From: Hawksworthiomyces lignivorus
Taxonomy: Eukaryota > Ascomycota > Sordariomycetes > Ophiostomatales > Ophiostomataceae
Length of the DNA: 64,000 bases
NCBI GenBank assembly: GCA_002917075.1
Contig: NTMA01000084.1
Span: 1 to 64,000, forward strand
Reading direction: 5' to 3'
Part shown: positions 1-9,317 of the stretch, piece after piece
Layout: the number at the start of each line of letters is the position of its first letter
How positions within the stretch are numbered: position 1 is the stretch's first letter
Made by a program: the position numbers and the translations under genes
The notes under the pieces: generated by a model
Databases searched by the model: none
Seen by the model: the letters and a program-made list of their open reading frames with translations, nothing else
What the model was told of the DNA's origin: nothing

Positions 1-26
1 CGCCGCTCGCGCGCGCCCGCGGCCGC

Positions 27-2393
27 ATGTCATCGATGCCGCTGCGCGAGCGGGCCGCCGACGACTTTGCGTCGCGCGCGCCGCCCGCCATGCTGGAGGC
101 TACGACGACGAGCCCCCCCCTCAAGCCGCCGCCGCTGCCACCCAAGACAAACGAGCTCGCGGTGCCGGCGCTGCCGCCCAAGGCGGCAGCAGCCGAGCCG
201 CCCGCCAAGCCAGAGAAGCCGCGCGTGCGGCTGTACCCGCAGGTGCCGCTGCCGCCGGACGTCGTGGAGAAGTGGCACACGTTCCTGATGCCGCAGGTCA
301 ACTACGCGCTGCGGCACTTTTACCGCAGCCACCCGGAGTCCGTGGAGATCTCGCTCGAGTCCGTGGGCGACTCGCCGCGCACGACGCGGCCGACGGTCGT
401 CGTCGTGTGCACGTCCGTGGCCAAGGTGCGTGGCATCCTGAAGCGCAAGATGGGCGCCGTGTTTGAGGGCGCCAACGGCGTCGGCCTCAAGGTGTGCAGC
501 GGCCGCGTCATGCGGTCGCGCAAGAGCGACTACGCGGGAGGCGGCGCTGCAGCCGCCGCCTCCGCCTCCGCTTCCGCCGCCGCCAAGCGGAGCCAGGGGC
601 TGATGGGCGGCCATAGCGGCAGCCTGCTGGCGGCCAACAGCCAGTTCCAGCAGAAGCCGCAGAACGGCGCGAGCATCGGCGCCTGGATCGGCGACCGCCA
701 CCTGCCGCCCGTCAGCTTCGGCGGCCTGGTGCTGGTCGACGACAAGCCCTTTGGCATGACCGTGCACCACATGCTGGACGACCCGGACGCGCTGGAGGCG
801 GCGGCCGCGCGCGACAGCCAGAAAGCGCTGCGCAGCAGCGGAGGCGCCGGAGGGGCAGCAGCAGCAGCAGCAGCAGGCGCCGGCGACGACAACGACGACC
901 AGGTCGTCGAGGAGCTCGGCCAGTCGGTGCTCGACTGGTACGCGGAGCTGCAGGCGGAGGACTCGTCGGGCGCCAGCAGCAGCGGCGGCGACGACGACTA
1001 CGCGTGCGAGTTCTCGGACGCCAGCTCGTCCGTGTCGGAGACGGACGTCACGAGCGAGTGGTCGGACAGCGGCGGGGAGGACGACGAAGACGACGACGAC
1101 GAAGACGCGCGGCGCATGAAGCGCCGCACGGCCGCCGGCGGCGCTGGCGAAGACCTCGACCAGGAGGATGACGACGACGACGACGACGAAGACGTGGGCG
1201 AGCCGGGCGACGTGCCCGGCGTCGAGCCCGGCTACGGCGACGGCTACGTGGTGACGCAGCCGGCGCTGGACGACGTGGACGGCAACTTCTACCCGGACCC
1301 GGCGACGCAGGACGAGGACCACCTAGACTCGTGCGGCCTGGGCGACGTCTACGCGTCCAGCGGCGTGCGCCGCCGCGTCGACGAGCACGGCCTCGTCCAC
1401 GAGATCGACTGGGCCCTGTTCGCCTTCAAGGAGGAGCGGCGGCCCGCCGCCAACGCCATCCCGCACCTGCCGCTGGGCGGCGCTTCTGCTTCCGGCGCTG
1501 GTGCTGGTGCTGGTGCTGGTGCTGGTTCTGCTGCTGCTGCTGCGTCTGCTGCGTCTGCTGCGTCCGGCGGCAACCTGCGCCCCACCACGGTCGCGCCCGC
1601 CTCCGCCCTGCCCGGCCTCGAGGTCCAGTGCATGGCGCGCACGTCCGGCCTGCAGACGGGCCGCATCTTGCCGACCATCACGTCCGTCAAGATCTACGGC
1701 CGCGCGTCGCCGTCGCACACGTACCAGATCAGTGCGGCCGGCGTTTCGGCGTCTTCTGCCGCGGCCGGCGCCGCCAGCACGTCCTCCCCGCGCCGCCCCA
1801 TCGGCATCCCCGGCGACAGCGGCGCCTGGATCGTCGAGCGCGAGCACGGCCGCCTCTGCGGTCACGTGCTCGCCTGGAGCGAGCGCAAGCGCGTCGCCTA
1901 CCTGTGTCCCATGGACGTGCTGCTGCTCGACATCGCCGAGACCCTCGAGGCCGGCGAGGTGCGCCTGCCCGGCGGTGAGGCCGTCGTCAAGATCATGGAC
2001 ACCGAGGAGCGCCGCAGCAAGGAGGCTACCGCCGCCGCTGCTGCTGCTGCCACATCGACAGCAGCGAACCCGACGGCGACTGCTGTGCACGCGCGCGCCG
2101 CCGCGGCCCGCAGCGGCCTGGACGCGCTCAACATGAACGAGGGCTGGGACGGCTACAGGGCGCGGGCTATGCAGGAGGAGGCGGACGACGGCGACGACGA
2201 GGGCTTCCAGGACAGCGATGCCACGCGCGTGGAGGATCTCGGGGCGGCAGGAGAGAGAGGAGGCAGCTCAAATACCCATAGAGATACCCAGGATAAAGGC
2301 GGCCGCTGGCAGGAGTCGACCAAGATGATGGAGATCGTCGGCAGCATCGGCAAGGTGCATCTGAGCGGTAAAGACGTGCGGGCGCCTTGCTGA
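27..2393 (+). CDS. Trypsin-fold serine protease-like protein, possibly 5' partial
   Basis: This is one uninterrupted frame of 788 residues. The frame stays open to the left edge, so the true start may lie outside the window. The pieces match the fungal trypsin-like fold: a candidate His at residue 247 or 248 (motif MTVHHML), an Asp at 461 in IDWALFAF (the equivalent of trypsin DIALL), and a Ser at 598 in PGDSGAWI. The His and Asp blocks are separated by a long acidic Asp/Glu/Ser-rich insert (about residues 280-440). The Asp and Ser blocks are separated by Ala/Gly repeats. The N-terminus is Pro-rich (residues 25-75). No signal peptide is visible, so an intracellular role is likely. The substrate is unknown. 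A regulatory, non-proteolytic use of the fold cannot be excluded. Triad assignment is inference from motif spacing. Confidence 0.75.
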   Translation: MSSMPLRERAADDFASRAPPAMLEATTTSPPLKPPPLPPKTNELAVPALPPKAAAAEPPAKPEKPRVRLYPQVPLPPDVVEKWHTFLMPQVNYALRHFYRSHPESVEISLESVGDSPRTTRPTVVVVCTSVAKVRGILKRKMGAVFEGANGVGLKVCSGRVMRSRKSDYAGGGAAAAASASASAAAKRSQGLMGGHSGSLLAANSQFQQKPQNGASIGAWIGDRHLPPVSFGGLVLVDDKPFGMTVHHMLDDPDALEAAAARDSQKALRSSGGAGGAAAAAAAGAGDDNDDQVVEELGQSVLDWYAELQAEDSSGASSSGGDDDYACEFSDASSSVSETDVTSEWSDSGGEDDEDDDDEDARRMKRRTAAGGAGEDLDQEDDDDDDDEDVGEPGDVPGVEPGYGDGYVVTQPALDDVDGNFYPDPATQDEDHLDSCGLGDVYASSGVRRRVDEHGLVHEIDWALFAFKEERRPAANAIPHLPLGGASASGAGAGAGAGAGSAAAAASAASAASGGNLRPTTVAPASALPGLEVQCMARTSGLQTGRILPTITSVKIYGRASPSHTYQISAAGVSASSAAAGAASTSSPRRPIGIPGDSGAWIVEREHGRLCGHVLAWSERKRVAYLCPMDVLLLDIAETLEAGEVRLPGGEAVVKIMDTEERRSKEATAAAAAAATSTAANPTATAVHARAAAARSGLDALNMNEGWDGYRARAMQEEADDGDDEGFQDSDATRVEDLGAAGERGGSSNTHRDTQDKGGRWQESTKMMEIVGSIGKVHLSGKDVRAPC
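1497..1570 (+). repeat. Coding GCT/GGT low-complexity tract
   Basis: A run of alternating GGT GCT and then GCT/GCG TCT codons encodes a Gly-Ala and then Ala-Ser stretch in the trypsin-fold protein. It is a slippage-prone linker between the Asp and Ser motifs. Confidence 0.8.
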
Positions 2394-2750
2394 GAGAGTA
2401 GGGCCAGGCCGGCTTCGTCAGGATCGCTAGCTGGGGATATGAATAATGTTTACGCGAAAGCTTATTTATGAAAGAATATTGTTATTAATGCTGCAACTCT
2501 GGCTTTTATATAGCACCTAGCGTGGACATAGCAGACTTTTTCTTTTTCTGTACAAATCCATACTTTTAGATATATAAATCCGTTTTTGAATATGCGTCCA
2601 AGATGCTCCCTTTTGAGCTAGAAGAAAACAAATAACACAGGCTCATTATAGCTAGCTAAATACGAAAACGATATGATATACACGTAAGCATCGTGAATGA
2701 CTTCTTTCCTTTACTTTTGTCCCCTATTACAAGACGCGCACGCCACTTTC
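2394..2750. other. Convergent 3' intergenic gap
   Basis: This AT-rich gap lies between two convergent genes. I see only short A/T runs compatible with 3' UTRs and no coding signal. Confidence 0.6.
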
Positions 2751-3476
2751 TTACAGCAGCATGTACGCGCTGCCCAGCATGGCGGCCAGCGTCACTACCA
2801 CGGCGCTACCAAGAGGCACGGAGCCACCGACGGGGCCCGCGCCAGCGCTCTTGGATGAGGTCTGGGCGGCGGCGCTGCTGGTGGTAGTGGCGCCGCTGCC
2901 AGTAGTGGTGGTGGAGCCGCTGCCGCTGCCGCTGCCGCTGCTCGAAGTCCCGTTGGAGACAAAGGGCGTCAGGTTGGCATCGCTGGTAAAGCTGGCGGTG
3001 ACGCCGGAGCTGTTTGTGCACACGCTCTGTACGCCAGAAGCAGCGCCGGCGACGAAGTTGACGGCGGCGCACTGGTAGAGGATGCCGTCAGGGCCGTCGA
3101 CGATGATGCCGAGCACGCCCTTCTGGCCGGCCCATTCGGCGGGGATGGTGATCTGGGGCTCGCAGAAGTGGCCCAGGCCAGTCTGCAGGACAATGGGGAA
3201 CACCTCGGTCCAGTTGCCGCTGGCAGTCATGTCGAGGGTGGCACGGAACAGCCAGGTGCCCTGGGGGTGCAGCAGGTCCAGGGCGACATTGTCGCCGCCG
3301 ACGTGGAAGTCAGTGACGTTGTTCTTGGTGAAGTCCGGCGTAAAGCTGCCGCACGGGCCTGTGCCCTCATCGTCGTCGCTGAAGCCGATGGTAGGCGGGT
3401 AGTCGAGGGTGAAGTGGGCGCGGACGCCAGCGGCGGCGGCCAGCAAGAGAGCCACGGAGGACGTGAGAGGAGCCAT
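2751..3476 (-). CDS. Bim1/X325 LPMO-like copper-binding GPI-anchored protein
   Basis: 241 residues in one exon. A 20-residue signal peptide (MAPLTSSVALLL...VRA) precedes a mature N-terminal His (HFTLDYPP), the hallmark of the histidine-brace copper site in the X325 (LPMO-like) family. Further candidate ligands are the His/Asp residues in FHVGGDN and LLHPQGTW. Cys in GPCGSF, HFCEPQ and YQCAAV suggest disulfides. The C-terminal third is Ser/Thr/Gly-rich and ends in a hydrophobic segment, which fits a GPI-anchor signal. Characterised relatives (Cryptococcus Bim1) bind copper and assist its uptake and lack polysaccharide oxidase activity. The gene is head-to-head with a ferric/cupric reductase across about 3 kb. 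Family identity is strong; the exact copper ligands are inferred. Confidence 0.9.
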   Translation of the reverse strand: MAPLTSSVALLLAAAAGVRAHFTLDYPPTIGFSDDDEGTGPCGSFTPDFTKNNVTDFHVGGDNVALDLLHPQGTWLFRATLDMTASGNWTEVFPIVLQTGLGHFCEPQITIPAEWAGQKGVLGIIVDGPDGILYQCAAVNFVAGAASGVQSVCTNSSGVTASFTSDANLTPFVSNGTSSSGSGSGSGSTTTTGSGATTTSSAAAQTSSKSAGAGPVGGSVPLGSAVVVTLAAMLGSAYMLL

Positions 3477-4757
3477 TGCTGGATATGTGTTGAAGTGGGG
3501 GGAAGATTGAAAGAGGTGAAGTAGAGTTGTCTTGTTATGTCAAAGACGAATTGGTTGCCGTGTGGATTGTCTAAATTGTACTCCGTAGAGAAGGTAAAAA
3601 GAAAAGAAGAGGAAGATGAAGGTTTTTAAAGCTTGCTGGGAGCTGCACGAGAACACAAGAAAATTAATATACGCGACAGACGTGAGACAATGAGAGCCAA
3701 GACACAGCTTCTTATAAAGACAAAGAGGTACCTGAACAGAGTGACATAGGAAAAGAGGAGAGCTCGGATTGCGGCAAGGGGAAAGTGAGAAACATGGACA
3801 AAGTACATAGAGAGAGAGGCTGGTTGCAGGTGAAGGGGGGGGGGGGGACAGGGAGCGGGTTAGTGGGAGAGCTTGGATAGGACCCCGAACCAGATGAGCA
3901 CGGGGCCACCGGAGCAGATAGCTCTTTGAGCAGCACGCATATCCATATGGAGTCTCGCACGTCGTATGTTTGTTTAGTACATAGTAGTAGCTCCGGAAGT
4001 ATGTAACTATCTTCAATCGCACCCTCTGCGTGAGGTGGAGCCTCAAATGAGCACCAGGCAAAGCGGTGATGCTAGGGCAGAGGCGAGAAGTATCACTAGT
4101 GCCAAACTATGGCAAAACAGCCCGGAGGAGGCCATTTGAGGTTATTTTTGCTCTACGGAGTAGGGTGCAATTTCAGACTGCGTGTGTTGCCATTTCAAAA
4201 CAACGTGCTCATCCAAGGAGAAGCTTAAAGACGATAGACTAGAAAGACTAGACCATGCTCCGCAGCTTTGGACGTGTTGCGGTGGGCAACAGCTGTGCCA
4301 AGGGGAGCCTGCGTTCCCATTGCCCTGGCCACGCCTCCTGTGGGTGGTGTAGGCCCTCATGTGCGCATAGGATACAAACAATGAGCCAGTTTTGAGCTGA
4401 TATGCTGGCTGATATGAGATTGATTGACCCCCTTCAATTGATTTGATTCATGAACGTCCATCTACAGCATCGCAAGGGACAGACCCTTCTCATCCCAAGA
4501 CCCTGGTTCAGACGAGGTCAGAACGTGGGTGCAATTAAAAAAAATCGTGACGATGGGATAGAGACTGTCTATTCTTCTCCATACGACTGGGAACATGTCT
4601 CAATTCAGCCATTGGCATCGAGAGGGCGAAGAAGACGTCCAAGCAGAAAGCAGAAGTGAGGTTCTCGACGTCTTCCTTGCTTGGCTGAAAGGAGGAGAGG
4701 CTCACGGCGTGTGGCAGGTGCTAACTCCGTAAAGTAGTACTTTCACCCTCTGAGCTT

Positions 4758-5248
4758 GTACGAGTACCTCTTTGCTCTATCTATTTCCATTGCATCGACA
4801 ATGTACCTTAATAAGGAGCAAGTACGAGTACGGCACGTCGTACACACGCAATTAGAGGGGCACCTGCCGCCCCTCCATTTGTTCTCTTCCAATATGAGCA
4901 GGTTCCAGAAAACGGGCAGCTGCTCTAGGCCTCTTTAGGACTAGACCGGCGTGGCATCTGTGGTGAGCGGCGGTGACGTCGCAGCAGTTGCGCAACTTTG
5001 AGCAAGTTGTGGCGTCTTAGCGCCCGTCCCAATCCTACGCTGCGGCATTCTTGGGGGACTACTGAGAACTTTTTTCTTATTCTGTTTTACGTGAGCTTTT
5101 TCGTTTTTCCTCTTTCTGATTTATGCTTATGAGCAGTAGTGCTGTATGTACCTTCGTAGTCGGCGTCCGTAGTTGTTTCGATTGCTTGTTCCCTGTGTCT
5201 CTGCGTGTTGCGGCCGAAATTAATGCGATCTCGTCCGTGTACTCGTAC
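4758..5248. promoter_or_regulatory. Three copies of GTACGAGTAC
   Basis: The ten-mer GTACGAGTAC occurs at 4758-4767 and 4822-4831, and its reverse complement at 5239-5248, within 500 bp of the reductase promoter side. Three occurrences of a ten-mer in so short a span are unlikely by chance, but function is unknown. Confidence 0.3.
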
Positions 5249-5557
5249 GTAGCTCGTACCGCAGGCAAACCCCACCTTCCTGGTCTTCCTGCCCTCCATC
5301 TCTCTTTCCCGTTCCAACGCAGAGGAACGAGCAAAACGCCACAAGCGATGAGAGGCAGGCAGACCCCGGTTCCCGCATCTCTGTTATCACTTTCTCAACG
5401 TCCCCTTCCGCTTTGGGCGTTGTAAACCACACGTATTAGTGCTACTTGCCTGGTTCGGCCAAACTCACCACCTTCTAGCTTCCGTAGGCGCCGTGTACTA
5501 TTGTCTTTAGCATACACGTACTACTGCAATACTTCACCCTTTTCTCTCCTGTCTTGA

Positions 5558-5577
5558 TTTTTTTTTTTTTTTTTTTT
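5558..5577 (+). repeat. Poly-T tract (T20)
   Basis: An uninterrupted T20 run lies in the pyrimidine-rich leader upstream of the reductase. It could exclude nucleosomes or simply be a homopolymer slippage site. Confidence 0.7.
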
Positions 5578-6525
5578 CCCTTTTCCTTGAACCTCATCTC
5601 TCGGCCTGACTTGACCAACCATTGCCTCCTACAGAAACCGACCCTTCGGCTACAACGGCATGGCATCTCTTCTGTGAATATCACCAATCCAAATCCTTGC
5701 GTCACTGCAACGCTACTCCGTACCGTTCTCATTTTCTTCATCTTTCTTCTCTCCTAGTCTCCTGGTCTCCTGGTCTCCTGGTCTGCTGGCTCTGTTTTGA
5801 TTTGCCGTCCACGGGATTTGTCCGCACCTCTCCCTCTGGCTGACCACATCCTGACCAACGCTTCTGGCTCTTAGACGGTTTCTTGAACGAGTTTTTTCGG
5901 CTGGCCCTTCTCCCGTTCTCTCAACCCCGTCGACAAGGGCGGTCTAGCATCCATTTTTGTTTCCTTCCCTCCTCCTGTCCCTCTTCTCACTTCATTGTGT
6001 TGCTTCGTGTGGCCCGGCTACCATCTGCAGCACACCCTCCAAGAGAGAGCATTACCCCATAAACTTGCGCGCGCTCGTTTCCGTTATCCTTGTCCTCAGA
6101 CCTTGCCAGATATAGAATCTTGCGCACCCCATCAAATAGAATCCCGCCCATTTGTTCGGTGTTCTTTCGCCCTCAAGTCTCGTTTTTCTTTCTTCGTCGC
6201 CTCGTCCTTCTCTCGTTGATCTTTCTCCTGTTCCTGTTCTTCCTTGCTTGTCCATTTCTGTGCCCATCTACCACTTATTTGGATTTTGGTACATATGCAG
6301 TCGTCATAAACCGCTCCGCATCCCAACGGACTGGACTACGACCTCTTGGCTTCGCTCTCTTCCCCCTGCGGCAGGCTTTCTTCCAGGAGATATATAGTAT
6401 AGACGACGGAAGAGAAGACAAAACTCTCGAAATATACGATTTTATTTTGTCTCCAAAACAAGAACCAAAAGAAACCACCATATTCAAGACGACCGTGGCG
6501 CGTTAGCCACAACCGACTGCCCATC

Positions 6526-8569
6526 ATGGATATGTCCATGATGATGGGAACAAACATGTTCCAGACCACCAACATGTCCTTGGCAAGGATATACTGGTAC
6601 ATCATAGCCGGCGTGGTCGGCATGCTTTTTGTCATCCGCGTCGTCAACTACTACGACTCCTGGGTCAGGTATGATGGAACCAAGCGTGTGCGGCGATGCA
6701 GCGATATAAAAATTGGCCTGCTGACAAGAACTCGTTTTTAGATTGCGGACACGCGCATCCGGCTCGCACGAGTATCCCACAAAGCCCAGAAATGCATTTC
6801 TGCAGACCTGGGCCACCCTGACCGCCGTCTGCCGGGAGATGAGCTACCCTCAATTGTATGTGCCGTTCCGCTATTTTACCTGGCTGACGCCGCCATCCAC
6901 CGGCCGGATCATCGTCCTCCTCGTCTATTGGGCTGTCATCATCGGCTTCATGTGCGCCGGCTCCATCATCAAGGACGTCGAGTTCTGGGAGCGGATCGGA
7001 TTTCGCAATGCCTGGGTCACTGTGACTCAGCTGCCTCTCCTCTACCTGCTCGCCGGCAAGACGTCTGTCATCGGGACCATCATCGGCGTCTCCCACGAGC
7101 GGCTCAACTGGTTCCACCGGTGGGTCGCCCGCACCATGTTCGTCACAGCGTCGGTCCACGGCTGGCACTTTTACAACGAATATGCCCTCGCCGGCCTGAC
7201 CTCGGAATTTTGGGAGATCATGCCCATGGGCAAGTACGGCATCGGCGCATGGAGCCTGCTGCTCTGGTCGTGCGTCGTCGGCATGGCACCGGTGCGCCAT
7301 CTCTGCTACGAGGTGTTTGTGCTCCAGCACATTGTCACCGGCGTCGTGCTGCTCTATGTGGTCTACACGCATGTGCCCGCGTATGCCCAGTACAACGTCT
7401 GGTTTGCCGTCGCTGCCCTGTGCTTCGACCGCGTTGCGCGCTTCGTGCTGCTCATCTGGCAGAACGTCAAGGGCCGCCCGAACCCCTCGCGGTGCAAGGG
7501 TGGCCAGCGCATCGGCCACCAGGCCCAGATCCGCGCCGTCGGCGATGATATCACCATTGTGACCATCAAGGACGTGCACTTCCGGTGGCGCGCCGGCCAG
7601 CATCTCTACCTGTGGATGCCCTGGATCGGCCCGCTCGAGCAGCACCCTTACACGATTGCCTGCGCCCACCAGCTGCCGGACACGTGTATTTGCAACAGCA
7701 TACAGCTGGTCGTGCGCAAGCATGGTGGCTTCTCCAAGCGCTTGCACGACCGGGCGGCCAAGCTGCAGGCAGCAGGCAAGACGACCAATTTCACCGTCTT
7801 CATCACGGGACCCTATGGCGAGCCCGCACGATGGGACATTTACGAGACGCTCGTGCTGATTTCCGCCTCGACGGGCGCCTCCTTTACGCTACCGATTCTC
7901 GAGAGTGTGCTGCAGGCTGGTCAGGGACAGCAGACCATCTGCACCAAGCGCATCGACTTCTTGCTGGCCGCCAGGAAGGGCGACGAGATCGACTACTACG
8001 TCCAGCGCCTGCACGAGCTGATCGATGAAGCCAAGCACGTCGGTATCGAACTGAAAGTGCACATCGCTGTTACCGGCGACGGCAAGGCACGATCGTCTGT
8101 GCTGCCGTTGGCTGAGAAGGCGGCCCCTATCGAGCAAGCAACCAGCACCTCATCTTCTGTCGCAGCGGCGCCGAGCGGTGGCTGCTGCCAAACAAAGGCA
8201 GCAACAGCAGCTGCAACAGATCCCGACGAGAAGAAAGCGAGCGAAGGGCCTTCCAACGCTAGAGAAATAGTGGTCTCAGACGTCGAGAAATCCGCCCTGC
8301 ATAGCACAGTGGCGCGGCATCGCGCCCCCAGCAGCCTGGCCAGTGTCGACTCTCACGTGTACCAGATGACAACGCGTCCTGACGTCGACGCCTTCATACG
8401 GGGGCCGGTCGAAGCCACCGGCGGTGAGACGTCCGTGGTCGTCTGCGGCGGCAAGTCGCTCGTAACCCGGACACGGAACTGCGTGGCCAAGCTGTCCGAC
8501 GAGCGCGCCGTGCACAAGGGGACCGAGGCCCAGGGCATTCACCTGCATGTGGAGGAGTATGATTTTTAG
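6526..8569 (+). CDS. Ferric/cupric reductase (FRE family), two exons
   Basis: Exons 6526-6668 and 6742-8569 (intron 6669-6741, GTATGA...TTTTAG) give 656 residues. The Met-rich extracellular N-terminus (MDMSMMMGTNM) precedes a first membrane helix. A ferric-reductase core follows, with paired haem-ligand His in helices containing HERLNWFHRW/VHGWHFY and LQHIVTG/YTHVPAY. HPYTI at about residue 349 is the FAD-binding motif, GPYGEP at about 404 starts the NADPH-binding part, and the VVCGGKSL block sits near 616. An unusually Cys/Ala/Ser-rich insert lies between the last two. Known FRE enzymes pass electrons from cytosolic NADPH to extracellular Fe(III) or Cu(II) before uptake. The divergent Bim1/X325 neighbour points to metal acquisition, perhaps copper. 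Which metal is reduced is inference. Confidence 0.93.
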
Positions 8570-9317
8570 GCAGCGTCTCTCTTTTTGGGATAATATTCTT
8601 TTTTTTGGCTTTATATTTAATGGACTGAAAATTACGATTACGAATGGAATGTATATCATCTTTTATAGTTTTTCCTATGGTTTGGGAATCATTTTGCAAT
8701 TGAAGCATTTGATGCTCACGATGCATATACGATGCATATACGATGCTCTTGTCCGTGCCACCGTCCCACAGTTACAGGTATCAAGTGCACTGCAAACGTT
8801 CATTTCTCACGGAAGCGATGCAGGTGCATCGAATTATCAACATACAGAGCAAAGCCAAGCGTATGAAGTGATGAACGCGCCAGCTGATCTTTTCTCTCAG
8901 TGTTGCACGAGGCTGCGGTTCTACACTGTCTAACTGCCCGAATAGGCAACTCTATACCCTCCCCGCTATGGCACGGACAAGCCCCTCTTATAGGTGCTGA
9001 TCACATTTTCGCATTGGCTTCAGGGCCTTATCGCATTGCGGGGTTGCCCAAGAGCATAATTTTTTTGTCGGTAAAATTATTGTCCGATCCCTGTAAACTT
9101 TTTTTTTTCGCCTATCGTACGCTGTAAGAGTCATCAATGGTCTGCCCTGTGGCTATGACTGTGCTACACGGCCCGACGACCAACAAAACGACGACTGACA
9201 CACGCAGTTGAAATATCCTTTTCTTCCGTGAAGAACATAGAGAACATAGATTGGTCTTTGCTGCCCGACTGATTCATTCCAGGAGGACGCATCTACCTTG
9301 TTCTGTCTCTCTGTTTC
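8570..9317. other. Intergenic gap between reductase and ArgRS
   Basis: The gap is AT-rich. It holds a small 11-bp tandem (CGATGCATATA, about 8719-8740) and, nearest the ArgRS gene, a pyrimidine-rich leader. No gene is seen. Confidence 0.6.

Larger units (their letters stand above)
3579..5722. promoter_or_regulatory. Recurring TACTCCGTA / TACGGAGTA motif
   Basis: Copies occur at 3579-3587, 4154-4162 (opposite orientation) and 5714-5722, plus the shorter ACTCCGTA at 4724-4731, all inside the shared Bim1/reductase gap. One more copy lies at 31429-31437. I do not know the binding factor. The motif may simply be a common intergenic word of this genome. Confidence 0.3.
3477..6525. other. 3-kb divergent promoter region of the Bim1-like and ferric reductase genes
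   Basis: No convincing gene is present; short open frames here lack codon bias and family signals. The half next to the reductase (about 5100-6500) is strongly pyrimidine-rich on the + strand, as in long fungal 5' leaders, with a T20 run and a small tandem of CTCCTGGT units near 5757-5785. Short motifs recur (TACTCCGTA/TACGGAGTA and GTACGAGTAC) and are listed separately. Confidence 0.6.

Noticed and set aside
3540..4061. 173-codon minus frame in the metal-gene gap
   Set aside because: The composition is Ser/Leu/Pro/Tyr of pyrimidine-rich DNA; no motif, and a likely promoter or leader.
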